Shown in pieces: positions 37,900 to 50,062 of a stretch of 64,000 nucleotides of DNA. Position 1 is the first letter of the stretch. The number at the start of each line of letters is the position of its first letter. A program made the translations under genes and the position numbers. The notes beneath the pieces were generated by a model, which worked only from the letters and a program-made list of their open reading frames with translations, was not told the DNA's origin and did no database searches. The stretch is taken from NCBI GenBank assembly GCA_028023455.1, contig JAQFVV010000013.1, positions 5,334,001 through 5,398,000 of the forward strand, in the 5' to 3' direction. Source of the DNA: Epiperipatus broadwayi. Taxonomy: Eukaryota; Onychophora; Udeonychophora; Euonychophora; Peripatidae.

Positions 37900-39480
37900 T
37901 CAATGATCATGATGATGATAATGATAAAAATTTTGAATAATGGAAAGAAATATTTTGACCACTTTTTGAATATTGACACAAGAATTCAAATATTGACTTT
38001 TAATGATATATTTATTTTACCTATTTATTTAGATTTGGACAAAAATATTCTACTTAACGAAGTTAAAATAACACTTTGTAATTTAAAAAAAAAAAATAAA
38101 TAAATAAAAAGTTCTGATAAGAATATCTGAAAAACTTTTAAAATGCAGTAGTAATATTTTAACTTCAAATATTTATCGAAGCTTTTTATGAGTCCATGAT
38201 ATTGAGCCAATTAATTGTTCTAATTTATAAAACAAAGAGAATAAAATAGACTATAATATTATTGTCTTAATATCTGTATTATTCACTATAATAAAAATAT
38301 TTACAAGGATGTTTTGAAATAGGTTGTTTCCAGTCATAGATCAATGGTTACCAAAACTCAGTGAAGTTGAAGAAAATAGAGGACTACAGAAATGGTTTTT
38401 ATTGCCAGATAAATAGAAGAAAAGTATTGGAAGGATCCATTGCAAGATATTTGAATCAATCAATCGAACAGGTCTGTGACAATGTTTAAAATATTTAATT
38501 GTCTATCAAAGTTTATTTATGTTATATAGTATCTACACAAGGGAATGAGAGAAACTAACTATTATTAATACAGATAAAAAGTTAGGCAGTTGAAATAAAA
38601 ACTGATGTTAAATAAAAGTTATACTAGCTCCAATATTATTTTACATTTTTATGGCAATGATTTTTGGAATAGTTTATAGGCAGCTTCATAAAGCAGGCAT
38701 CAGGATGCAATATAGATTAGATGGTGTCATTTTTAATTTGAACAAATAAAAAGAAAAAAAATTTTTTTTAGTTTTTAGATTTACAATATACTAATATTTA
38801 TATTATTTTGTCAATTCAAAGAAATATCAATAGAATGTTCTTAATATTTTAAATAAAATAAAGTCTGTTTTTTATATTTGATACTAAAAAAAAAAACTAA
38901 AGTCCTTTGTCAATCAATGAAGAAAATTTTTTTTTAGCAATTTTTAGTTTGAATTACTGTTAAATGAAAAAGGGGAATCAATTTAAATATTCTAATAGTT
39001 TTTAAGGTATAATTGCACATGCAGATGCAACACAGACTCCAATACATATCTGTTAAATTTAGTAAATTAAAAAAACATTTCTTATATGTACTAAAACAAA
39101 ACTAATTATTTATGGAGCTACTTATTTAATCAATTTCTTGCATAGAAATGAAACCTGTACTCCCTATTGAAGAAATATAATAAAGACATTAAAAAAATTT
39201 CAATCAATAATGTTTACAAAGATTCTGAAAATGTGATGAAAAGATTATAAAATCAATTGATATTTTTTCAGCTTTCTAAATGTGATATTATAGAATTTAT
39301 TATTGGAAATTATAAAAATTATCTCTAAGACATTACAAAGACATGCAAGATTGATTATTATCATTACAAAGATGTTGCTGAAAGTAGAATGCAATGAAGA
39401 ACTGCAATTATGCACAGTATTGAAATCTTATACAAATAATATTTGTTAGGAAAGTTAAAAGATAGCTTATATAACACATA
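37900..39480 (+). pseudogene. Decayed LINE reverse transcriptase
   Basis: Consecutive frames with stops and shifts show RT landmarks in the right order. Around 38330-38420 there are RLFPVIDQWLP and MVFIARQIEEK (as in LINE RT regions before the palm). Near 38620-38750, LAPILFYIFMAMIFG and GIRMQYRLDGVIFNLN match the GxxQGCxLAPxLF and RYRxDGxLFNL blocks. The YADD active-site region near 38790 is degraded to QYTN. LYGATY near 39110 matches the TLLYGxxxW tail block. It is on the opposite strand to IFT80 and clearly dead. The ORFs of 60 to 120 codons on either strand here are incidental. Confidence 0.6.
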
Positions 39481-41002
39481 AATAGATTAAAAAACAACAA
39501 CAAGTGATACTTGTGGATATATCTGTGATTCATGGATCAGTAACTTTAGTCATTGCAAAATTCATCTTTAATATTTTTCTTTGTTTTCTCTATTTTTTTT
39601 TTTTTTTTAAACTGGAGTTAAAATGACCTTACTCCATTTAAAAACTGTTGCTAATGATTACATTTGCACATACATCTATAACAACTCAATTATACAAATT
39701 CTTAATTCATATAAAACAATAAAAAATCTATTCAGGTTCAGTAAGGGTCTTGGATATAATTAAAGTAAATTAAATACTATAAATACAGACTCTCTATTAT
39801 TATTTAGCTTAAAGATAAATTAAATACAAATCAAAGACCTTCTGAATATTTACATCAAGGATTATATATGTGCTGAAGCTTAAACATATAAATTTATGGT
39901 TAAGTTGCAATCAAATTAAAAACATATAGCATAGTTAAGCAATTAAAGATATTAGAATAAACATATAGATTTTTGGTAATTAAAAAAGTTTAATAAAAGA
40001 ATATGACATAAAATTCATTAAGACAAGATCTATTAAAAGAATAAAGTATTTAAAAAAAACACCGCTCTGCTATGACTAAATTATACACTTATTTCTCTAT
40101 TGTTCTTAGTCATAAAATATGATTTTACTTATTTCAAATTAAAATTATACCATCCTTTATGTTTTTACAACAATATTTTAAATAACTTCTGGAAAATGAA
40201 AATGAAAAGAGAATTAAAAAAAAAGTATTAATGCTTCTAAATGTTAGTATAGATAAGAAATTCCATAGGCTGTAAAAAAAAGCATGTCCATATTCTATCA
40301 CTCTATAGCTTAACTTTTGTAAAAAAGACAGAATACTATGGTTAGTGATCATATTATAAGTTGATGTAATTCATTATGTAAGAGTACAGCAAAATGATGG
40401 TGGGCATGATTACTATAATAAATCAGTCATTTAAGTGATTGAAAACCAAAATAGACAACAGATCATTCTGAAAAAATGTCATTCATACGATCACCAAAAA
40501 TCAATATAGAATTGGAGGTGTTTAATAATAAATGACTTTTACTAAGTTGACATTTGTTATAAATAAATTAAAAAAATTTTTTTTTTCTTACAAATTTGGA
40601 TCTAATTTTTATTTTTACATACAACACTGTTTTTGTATCTAAATGTGTACAAATAATTTTTTTAAAAAAAACTTTACATCAAACATTTTTACAGGAGAGG
40701 GATTTCTTTTTTTCATTTAATGATATAAATGTGGCTAAATAATTTATGAAAATTTTCTTTTCTAATAAAAATCAGACAACAAAATATAAAATTAACATTA
40801 AAAACTTCACTGAAGAAAAGTATTTCCTGTCACATCTTTAGCCCAGTAAGTCAGTATTTTTATACTATTCATCATATATTTTACAAAAATGGTATTATAA
40901 AGGCAATTAATGTTTTATTATGACATTTGATAATTAATAATAATTTTTAATAGTAGTGACATCTAATAAATAAAATTTCAGTTTTGAACTGATGACCTAG
41001 GG

Positions 41003-41140
41003 CAGAAGTCGACAAACTGCAGCTCAGAATCAAATGCAGCACTTTGTTTCATTATAAATATAAATAGTATTTTATTTCCTCTTGTAATTTGTAAATAAAT
41101 ATTTTATGGACTCTATGAAAGGAAAAATGCACCTTACAAT
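41003..41140 (+). mobile_element. hAT-like transposon end (possible MITE)
   Basis: The sequence CAGAAGTCGACAAACTGCAG followed by CTCAGAATCAAATGCAGC resembles the CAGNGGTCGGCAAACTNCGGC...AAATGCGGC start common to hAT/Charlie elements. The matching far end and an 8-bp duplication were not found, so it may be a fragment. Confidence 0.45.
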
Positions 41141-44100
41141 TCTTGAATTCAGCCTTATTATAGAATAGTAATTATTATATATGATGAATCATTAAATATT
41201 AGAAATTTGTGAATAAACCAAACTGTCAAAGTATTTTTTTTCATTTATTTATTTTTAAAACAATTTTTATTTTTGTTAGGATGCATATAGATTCTATTAT
41301 ACTCTATTACTAAAATAGATGTTCAAATATATCCACACCCATTCAGAGAATTCATATTTTTCACCTCTTTTCTTGAGACTCTTTAATAGGGAGGGGGAAG
41401 GAAAGATTTACCTAAAATAGCTCTTCATGTCCTGGCCTAGGGTAATATTAGCAAAGTCTTGCTAAGACTAAAACACTGGTTAAATGTAAAGTTGAAAAAT
41501 ATTTACAAGCATTTTTCAGGATTCAAAGATGTGTTTTGGGTCGATTTTTGTTGGGGGAAAAATTTTTTTTTTCGCATTATTAACTTATATTGATGTCGTG
41601 TGACATTTTGTATTAAAAAAAAAATCTCTAATAAATATGTTTGATATAAAATAAGATGTTTTAGTTTTTTAAAAAACCCAACATATTTAGATTTATATAA
41701 TATTAGTATTATCTATCTGAAAGTTTATCATCATAGCCTTTTATTTGTAGTTACATATTGGAGTATATCCATCAATTAGTTGAAATTTTAAAATGTCTAG
41801 AAAATTTCCAACTTCACTTATACTTTTTCAAATACATTCAACTGTTAATAATAATACATAGGTTAGTATAAAACACAATATTTCTAATAATATTATTTTC
41901 TCACTCTTCTTCAGATCATTCTGGCCTGATTTATGATAATATAAAAACAGAATGAATTGATAATCTCTAGACTTGTGAATACTGAATTTAGATGATGCTG
42001 GCACTCTGTGAAAAAGCTAAATAAAATTTTATATATTTATTTATGAGAATCCTTCTAGTTACTCCATTTTATCCTCTTAAGTACAAGTTTAATGATTGTC
42101 ACCAAACATTATGGATTATTATGCTAGGTTAGCTTATAAGATTATTTGCCATTGTCATGTGAGCAGCTTATTTAAATTTTCTTCTTTCACTTTTTCATAC
42201 TTGCCCAAAACTCCTGTGATTTTCCAATCAAATATATATTTACATTGATACATGCGTGATTTGCTGCTTTAGACATATTTTTCTTTTCCTTTTAATCATT
42301 ATTTTTATAATCAATAATTGATGGGCAGCTAATTTCCCCAATATATGTTCTTCCATATTCATAATGACAAATCACAAATAAAGTTGTTTTTCAAATTTAG
42401 GTTTTGTAGAAGTTAGGATTGATTTTGAAAAGCTATTCTGATATTTTCTTGTTTGTCTGATATTTCTGGTATGTATGGATATACTATAATATTTATGATT
42501 ATTGATAATTCTTTTTAATACTAGCTGATGAATAATCTTCATAAGAGTTTATTCTATGTGAACTTTTCTTTTTCCAAATCACTGGCTTCTGAATAAGTTT
42601 CTTTTGCTCTGTTCTATAACGGTGATAATATATATGCTAAGTATTTTCAAGTGTGTGTGGATTTTTTTAAACTGTAGTTTTGGATTTTATCAAGAGGGAT
42701 TCTTGTGACAAAAACATCTAAGAATGCTTTGTTCTTATTATAAATCTACTATAAATTTAAATGAAAGATATATATTATTGATATGCATCCTGAATGTTTG
42801 TAATAGGGCTTCATATGTGGCCATACAACAAATTTAGCAACATTATAAGAAAAACAGATTTTTGATAGGAGTGGAATACCTTCTCTGTGTAAATGTTGTT
42901 AATCAAGGGTGATATGGATGAATCCATAGCCATATCTTGATTTTGTTGGAAAAATTCTGTGTTGTATTGAAAGTATGTTGTTGTGCAGAATATTAAGAAT
43001 TCCATTATACAATCAATAGGAAGGGTTGTTCTAATAACCTATTATAACCTATTAATCTTATTTCATCTTTTTCTTATACTAGACAATTAGATACATTTAT
43101 GAATAAATATTCTACATTAAAATTTACTAATATGTCAATTCTTTCTATAACAGTGCTTAATATAAAAAACAATGAAAAATAAAACAGCAAACTTTGGAAA
43201 AAAAAAATCCCTTTTTTTATCACCTATCTAAAATATATATCCAAACATTGTATAAATTGCTTTATTTTTCTACTAAATTAAATATTTCATAGTAATTAAC
43301 CATAATCCCATTAAATAAATGTAAGGTAATTTCAATAAAATAATAAATGCCTTGATTTTGCTGTATTTTATTTTAAGTTTATGATTTGGTTATTTTAAAT
43401 AACCATTTTTCATCTCAAAAAAAAATAATGTAAAAAATATAAATGGATATAATTGACTTAATACTTTTTTTCATTTGGACTATGACAATAGAGAATAAAA
43501 ATTAATCATATTATTTAAATCTGCAATAATCTTCAAAATAAAAGATGTAAATAAATGTATCTAACAAAAATGCATAAGGATAATAATAGACTTCTTTAAT
43601 AATGAGAAAAAAGTCAAAAAGTCATGTGTGATAAATGAATGACATATATTATTTACATGCTTATAAACAAATAGATAAAAACAACAAATTAAAATGCTTT
43701 CAACAATATTTTCTTGCTCTCTTCAGTATAATATCTATATTATTATGAATGCTCACAGACAACTAGACTTTTTTATAATTTTTTTTCTTTTCTTATCAAT
43801 GAAAAAAAATATTATGAATTTATAACTATATTGATAAACTAATCGCATAATATTTATTCTTAATATATATTTATTTATATAAATATATTTTTCTTTATAA
43901 TCATATATACGTGTGAATGCGAGATAAACATTTCTATTTATATATGAAATATACTAATTTTAATGCACAGACACATTTTACACATAGAAAATATTATACA
44001 TTAATAACTGTATAATGTATATAATAATTATATATATTGTAATGGGATATATATATGCGTTACATTTAAATTTTAATACTTGATTTTTTTTTTGTAAATA

Positions 44101-44256
44101 TCTAATACTGAATTAAATGCACAAACGTTAAAAATGCACAAATAACGAGTTAGTAATTTATTAATATGTTTGATTTAAATATTGAAATAAAATAAGCTTT
44201 AAAAAAAAATTATAGAATCGAAACAAAGATTCTAATCTTAAAATATAATAAAAAAT

Positions 44257-44579
44257 GGTACTCTAACCCGACGTGCAATGTGGCCGCTAGAGGCGCTGTT
44301 TCAGTGTTAGCACACAGAACAGGGTAGGGGCCTCGAAAGCAGATGACACATAAGCTAGATGTGTTTATGGCAATCAGCGCCACCTAGGTTCTTGGTAGCA
44401 GATGATGTAAGCTGCCAGCTAGCTTATGGAAGGTTCCTGTGCGTATGCATGGTGAACAGCGCCACCTAGCGGCAGGAAAAAGCGTTGTCTGCTTTCGAGG
44501 CCCCCTACCCTGTATGTTCTGTGTGCTAACACAGAAACAGCGTCTCTAGTGGCCACATTTCACATCGGGTTAGAGTACC
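44257..44579. mobile_element. TIR element 3 (323 bp, MITE-like)
   Basis: The inverted repeats of about 90 bp begin GGTACTCTAACCCGA(C/T)GTG on both ends and continue through ATGTGGCC(G/A)CTAGAG(G/A)CGCTGTTTC, GTGTTAGCACACAGAACA and TAGGGGCCTCGAAAGCAGA. The flanks TAAAAAAT and TAAAAAAC form a probable 8-bp target-site duplication with one change. The centre carries a direct repeat CAGCGCCACCTAG (44375 and 44457). GC content is far above the surroundings. No coding capacity. Confidence 0.88.
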
Positions 44580-44679
44580 TAAAAAACCTTTTGATTTTAA
44601 AAATAACGAAGAGAGTTTTAATCTTAAAAATAAAAATTACAAACAAATCCTTAGGGCAAAATGACCACTGAAAAGATGA

Positions 44680-46200
44680 TTACGAAAGAGATAATCTAGG
44701 AATAGAAACAAAAGACTTGCTTTTCTCGCCCAAAGATATAGACACAGACCTCAGTGGAAAAATCCAAGTAGCCACAAACCCAAAATTCACTTAGCCACAA
44801 ACCCAAAATATACTACAAACTCAAAGAACCAATGAAATAGAGATATGGAATATGTTTGATGAATCCTGCATTCCAGAGATAAAGTGCCTGAGGACTATAA
44901 AAAGAAAATCCAAAACAATAATTAATTAGAGAGAGAATCAGAAAATTAAAGTTTTGAATTCATTCGTAAAAATAATAATTTTAAAAGTTATCACCGTCAT
45001 CAAAAATGTAATCAGCTTCATCGTGCTTCCTTCAGTGCGGCCGGCCGAAGGCAGCCTTCATCTCCACGGATCGAACCACTGGAACCGTCTTCATAAAACA
45101 TCTTCGGAAATCTTCATAAAATCGTCATCGTCCGCAAGAAAGGGCCCTTGTGTAACTCAGATCTTCATCGCAAAGGAACGAGCATGGAGAAAGGAAAGTA
45201 TAAATTATAAATATGAAATATAAACTCTTCAATCTAAAATCTCCGAACTTTAATTTTATTTAAATATGAACTATAGACTTTCTTTCCAAATCAAACCAGA
45301 ACTTTATTTTTATAAACTTTGAAATTTTAAAAGTCTTATCTAAAGTTTGAAATGTAATCTCTTAAAATATGTATTGTTTTTCTTTTATTTATTCATGCTT
45401 AATATCTGTTCGTAATAGGGTAGGGGTTTGTGATTGCAAACTTAAATTTAAAAATAGAAACGTATATCGTTATTTGTGCATTGTTGAATTTAAAAGAAAG
45501 AAAAAATAGGTCAAGAAGTATTTTGTAGTAAAATAAGTTAAATATAATATGTCATTTTAAAATGATTTTAAAACCTTAAACTAAAGATTTTTTTTTTTAG
45601 AATTAAATTAATAAAATGATTTAAATGTTAGTTGAGTGTAGATGGCTGCTAGACTCATTTAAATATATGTTTTAAAGGGGTTTTGATTTCGGACTATTTG
45701 TTTCGTAGTTGTGTCAATGCTGGCGGAGAGATATATGGACGTTTATATCAATGTAATGTGAAGTGTGTTAGCACCTAGGGCGACGAGTCCAACTGAATGC
45801 ATGACCCCAAAGAGGTAGTCTTTCGTTGAAATGGACGCATATGTATCTCCTGCACCATTGACCCATTCCAGCTCTATGGATGGGGAGGATAAGCACGGCA
45901 AGATAGACCGCTCTCCCATCCATACGAAGCGTTATTCTTTTATTATATTACATACATGATTCCTTAGCCAGAAAGACGTAAATTCCTGCACTGACGAAGG
46001 TCATGTTTCTTCAAATAATATATGCTGTTCAGATGCACATTCCTGTCAGCGTGATTCTATGCTAAGATGTTCACATTGCATTGGTTGCTGATATATATCT
46101 GGAAGCGGGCATTGGTGTGGCTGCGGACTTTTAGCCTGTAATCAAATGTTTGAAAGTCTTTTAAGTGCGTCATCTGGGTAACTCATATATACTCAACATA
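44680..46200. other. GC-richer non-coding block
   Basis: Local composition shifts from the AT-rich background, notably at 45020-45190 (GCGGCCGGCCGAAGGC, CACGGATCGAACC) and 45710-46150 (CTAGGGCGACGAGTCC, CCATTCCAGCTCTATGG). An 89-codon open frame (44954-45223) covers the first part but has no recognisable domain. This is probably the non-coding part of one or more transposons, since no second copy is in the window to compare. Confidence 0.4.
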
Positions 46201-46656
46201 TCTAAGATTAAAAATAAAAGTTAAAACAAATAAAAATAATGGTAAATAATAATGAAACAAACAAATTTTTTTATATAATTATTTTCAAGTTTTGTGTGTC
46301 ATCATTTATATATATACGTGAATAAAATCTTTTTGTGTTATTAATACTGACAGTGATTGCTTTTATTATTATTTATTAAAAGAAATATAGTTAATGTTTT
46401 AAACCTCTGCTCTGCTGAGCTAGTGACTGGGGCTAATGGTCTAAATAATAAATAAAAGTTGGATCTTTAACAGCGCGTATCTGTCTATTCTATAAATTTT
46501 CCAGGTTCAAATGGACTGGTGGCGCCCTGTAGTGCAGATACGGTAAGACTGGTAATTTCACTTCAATGCCCGACCGTTATAATATATATATAAAAGGAAA
46601 TAAAATATAGTTATAAACAAAGAAAATAATTTCTAGACATAAGTAACATAGTGATC

Positions 46657-46976
46657 GGCAAATGTTCACAATAATATAAATGTTAATATCATTTACTTTC
46701 TTTATTATTTTTACAATGCTTAATATAATTACAACCTACTATTGATGGTTTTGATTTCCCAGAAATCTTCAGAACTATAATAAACGCAGTACAAATACAT
46801 GAATACAAATATACATGAACCTATAGTTTTACATTTTATATGTTCTATGTAATGTGTTTGTTATAGTTCTGAATATTGCTGGGCAATTGAAACCATAAAT
46901 AGTGGGTTGTAATTATATGAAGTATTGTAAAAGTAATAAAGAAAGTAAATGATATTAATATTATATGGATTTGGCA
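46657..46976. repeat. Foldback repeat, arms of about 125 bp
   Basis: 46657-46788 is the imperfect reverse complement of 46854-46976; shared blocks are TTAATATCATTTACTTTCTT, ATATAATTACAACC, TTATGGTTT-like and AGAACTATAA. The loop is 65 bp. Two overlapping minus-strand ORFs here are an effect of the AT-rich arms. Confidence 0.75.
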
Positions 46977-48029
46977 ATGCAATAAGAAAGATAAAATTAT
47001 AATATAAGTGTTTTGGTAAGGATTTGCTTGTATAATTTTTTCCAATTTTATTTATATATAAATATAAAAACAATACAAACGATTATATTTATTTACATTT
47101 ATATGATAATATTATTTACATAATAAATAAGCTCTATTTCTAAGTCTATATATTAGCAATTTTAAACAACAATGAAACAATGATTTTAATTGCCATAACA
47201 ATATTTACATTATTAAAAATTTCAAGTCAGAATAAAATGTAACTTATTTGTTCTTGTTAAGGTTTTACTTCATATTGTACCCCATTCAGTCTCCAGATTT
47301 TTCTAGGATAAAAATTTCTTTAGCCTTACTATTCTATGATGGATTTAAATAGTGTCTTTCTTTTAACAGATTGAAAATGAGCTGCTATAATATTTTGCAA
47401 TAATATTATTGAAGTTTTTTAATAACTATTTCTAGTAATGGCTTGCATTAATAATAATCCCAAAATATCTATAAATAAATAACCACTTATTTTTTCTGTG
47501 AGCAAATCATGAATGATTGCTTTTGACTGCAGAGTAAATTTCTTTTAAATTATAATAAATTGTGCCAGATGAATCAGTTTTTATACACTGGAATTTTATA
47601 TGGTAACAGCTACATATTAGTCATTCACGCCTTACATAACTGTCTATGCAAGGATTAATTATTTTATTTTGTAGAATTTTACAATCATTTTAATTTTTGA
47701 TAAATAGAAGATGCATAGTTGTGTGTTTATAGTCATATTCAAAAGTGAATAGCAGTTTACATAAATTGGATTATATATTTATATTTTTTTCTATATTCTT
47801 TTTGGAGAACAAAAATTACTATTTAAAATAGTTGAAACATATTTTTATATAAAATACATTATAGCAGATTCAACACATTTGTGATTTAATAGAAAAAAAC
47901 TTGTTAAATTATTTAAATCTAATTTATTTAGTGCTTAGAATTTATATAAATACATGTAGTAAAGATAATATTTTACATTTTTCTCCTAACAAATCATTGT
48001 GTATAAGAAAGCAAATAATATATTCTTAC

Positions 48030-48139
48030 CAGAAGAGGTTTTGCATTTGCCTGCAGAGATTTGATGACAAGCTGTTTGTCAACAGCATATAAAATTTGTT
48101 CTGAATCAGGACCCCAAGCCACAGCATAAACTGGATTAC
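48030..48139 (-). CDS. IFT80: IFT80 exon (most 5' in window)
   Basis: This 110-nt exon starts after TATTTCAG with two bases finishing a split codon, then 36 residues: [20 protein letters not shown] and [16 protein letters not shown]. It ends CTTCTG|GTAAGA in phase 0. It matches the '[14 protein letters not shown]...KQLIIKPLQ' blade of IFT80. The preceding exon (expected to carry a GEDGQIKIWS-type blade end) was not found upstream. Confidence 0.96.
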
Positions 48140-50062
48140 CTGAAATAACAAAAATATTGTTTGTTAATAAATACTTATTACTAATAAAACTAATTTTATT
48201 TATTAATTGTATTTAAGATGTTTAATCAAATTAAGACAAATTATTATAATTACTTTTAAACAAAATCTATTACAATATCTTATTATACACAAATGAGATA
48301 AAACTAGGAACTATAAGTTTTTCTAGACCATATATATATATCACACTTTTTATTTACAAAAAAAGTTAAAATTTGGTTGTTATGCATAAGTTAAAAATAA
48401 TATCCACAGTCACCATATTTACTTTAGTAAGCAACACCCAGATGAAACACTATAAATATTAAAAATTAATTTTTATTCATACATACCAATTTTTTTTTAT
48501 TTTTATAATAACTTACTTGTATCATGAGAGATCACATGATGTTCAAGCATGTAAGTCACAAGCTGAGCTTCAATCCAGACACCTTAACTCTTGAATTCCC
48601 TCTAACAGTGCACTAAACTGTGCAAATCTTTTCACTTCCTTATTCATCATCAGTTGAAATATAAAATGATCATAAGCTAAGATAATGAATATTTTAATTT
48701 CCTGCCAGAGTGTATTTTTACCAAAATTACTCAGATCAATTTAAACAAGACTTTATTGGTGATTATTTATTCAGAAAAAATTTTACATATTTTTTTTTGC
48801 AATTCTGCAGGTGGCGAAAAATAAGAAATGTTGATTAATAAGGTATTTTGCCACAGTATTTACAATTTTGACTGTTGTTTTCAGTCAAAGTCTTCTTTTT
48901 GTTTTTCATTACAATCTATTCTAAAGATTTATATATTAATTTTTATAAAAATACATTTAGAGGGATTCCTGAAAATAATAAATTCAACTATATATGCACA
49001 AAAATAAAATAAATGCAAGAATTTTCTTCATTTTCAGTCATTCTTAGTTTTCTCTGATACTTCTCCATAAAGGTCTACTACAAACTTTCTTTTTCCATAA
49101 TGATTCAAAAAACTACTAAATCTTTTGATATATATGCAATTATTTCCTTTCCTAATATTCGAAACTTAATTCACAATTTTTTGACTATAATTAACTGTTG
49201 ATGTTAACATTATCTCACACTTAATTATAATTTGGATAATTACTATTCAGTTTGAAATTAATTTTTCCCTAATGTAGATTTTACTAAAAACTTCTAAAGT
49301 CACAGAATATAATTTTTGTGAATTTTATAATCTTACACTTCTATAGTGATTTTTTCAATAAACCAATGTGAAATTTATTAAAAGATTTTAAATAATACAA
49401 ATAGAAAATTATATAACTGAAGAAAAATGTCCAAGAGATTTGTTTCCTTGACTTGGTTAAAAAATAGTTTTTTAAGACTATATTAAATATTTAAGTGGTA
49501 GACAATTTAAAACTTAAAATGTCAATAAATTATTGTATAAAAGATGGTTTTGAAAATACAGACGATGAGAATGTTGAAGAAGTAAATGGAAATGTTATTT
49601 TTCAAAAATAAGCATTTATGATTAGAATCAAAAAATATACTATAAAAATAGATATTTAGAATATTAAACCAGAGAAAAAGATGATTTTATTGTCAAAATA
49701 AGAAGAAAAAAAAATTATACTAGGATTCTAAGAGGCAAAGTAAATTGTAGACAAAAGTGAAAAGAGTGAAAAAGCTTAATACTTTGGGAATAACTAGAAA
49801 CATAATGGAATAAGTATTGTTTTGAGATTCAAGAATATAAAAGTTTTACAAAAAAAACTCTTATAAGTGAAATATTGTTAATAATTAGACTAAAAATAAT
49901 GCAAAAGATCTCAATTATTATTTAAACATACTATGCCAATTAGTAATAATAAAGGGAAAGCATGTCTGAAAAAAATTTAAAAAAGTAACTAAAAAAAACT
50001 TATAAGTAGTTGTATGATAGTAATGAAAAATTGAAAGACAAAAATATAATAAAGTTGTAGCT

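Larger units (their letters stand above)
31630..48029. other. IFT80 intron, 16.4 kb
   Basis: A GT-AG intron. Contents are: a tandem duplication (34583-34790), A-rich sequence with decayed coding traces (about 34000-36000), a 425-bp repeat copy (36905-37260), a decayed LINE RT (37900-39480), a hAT-like end (41003-41140), TIR element 3 (44257-44579), a GC-richer block (44680-46200) and a foldback (46657-46976). I found no signal in 31700-33900, 39500-40950, 41200-44200 or 47050-48000. Confidence 0.85.
408..48139 (-). other. IFT80: IFT80 gene, internal part (six coding exons and five introns)
   Basis: IFT80 is a WD40-repeat subunit of intraflagellar transport complex B. It works in the cilium, carrying cargo such as tubulin for axoneme assembly. 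Six exons on the minus strand, each bounded by AG and GT, join in consistent phase to give 712 nt, or about 237 residues. They read collinearly with the first WD40 propeller and the start of the second in animal IFT80; family motifs such as [27 protein letters not shown] and NWNTPIIFDL are visible. No stop or frameshift interrupts the exons, so the gene looks functional. The N-terminal roughly 140 residues and the C-terminal half (remaining WD repeats and TPR-like region) lie outside the window or were not found. Introns are 16.4, 5.8, 8.1, 14.9 and 1.8 kb in transcription order, and all are filled with transposon remains. The next upstream exon was not found between 48140 and 64000. Confidence 0.93.

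Noticed and set aside
44954-45223. 89-codon ORF as a gene
   Set aside because: The higher GC gives an open frame by chance; no domain, no intron or promoter evidence, no repeat of the frame elsewhere.
46845-47073. Overlapping minus ORFs of 66 and 70 codons
   Set aside because: They lie in the arm of the foldback repeat and have no recognisable motif.
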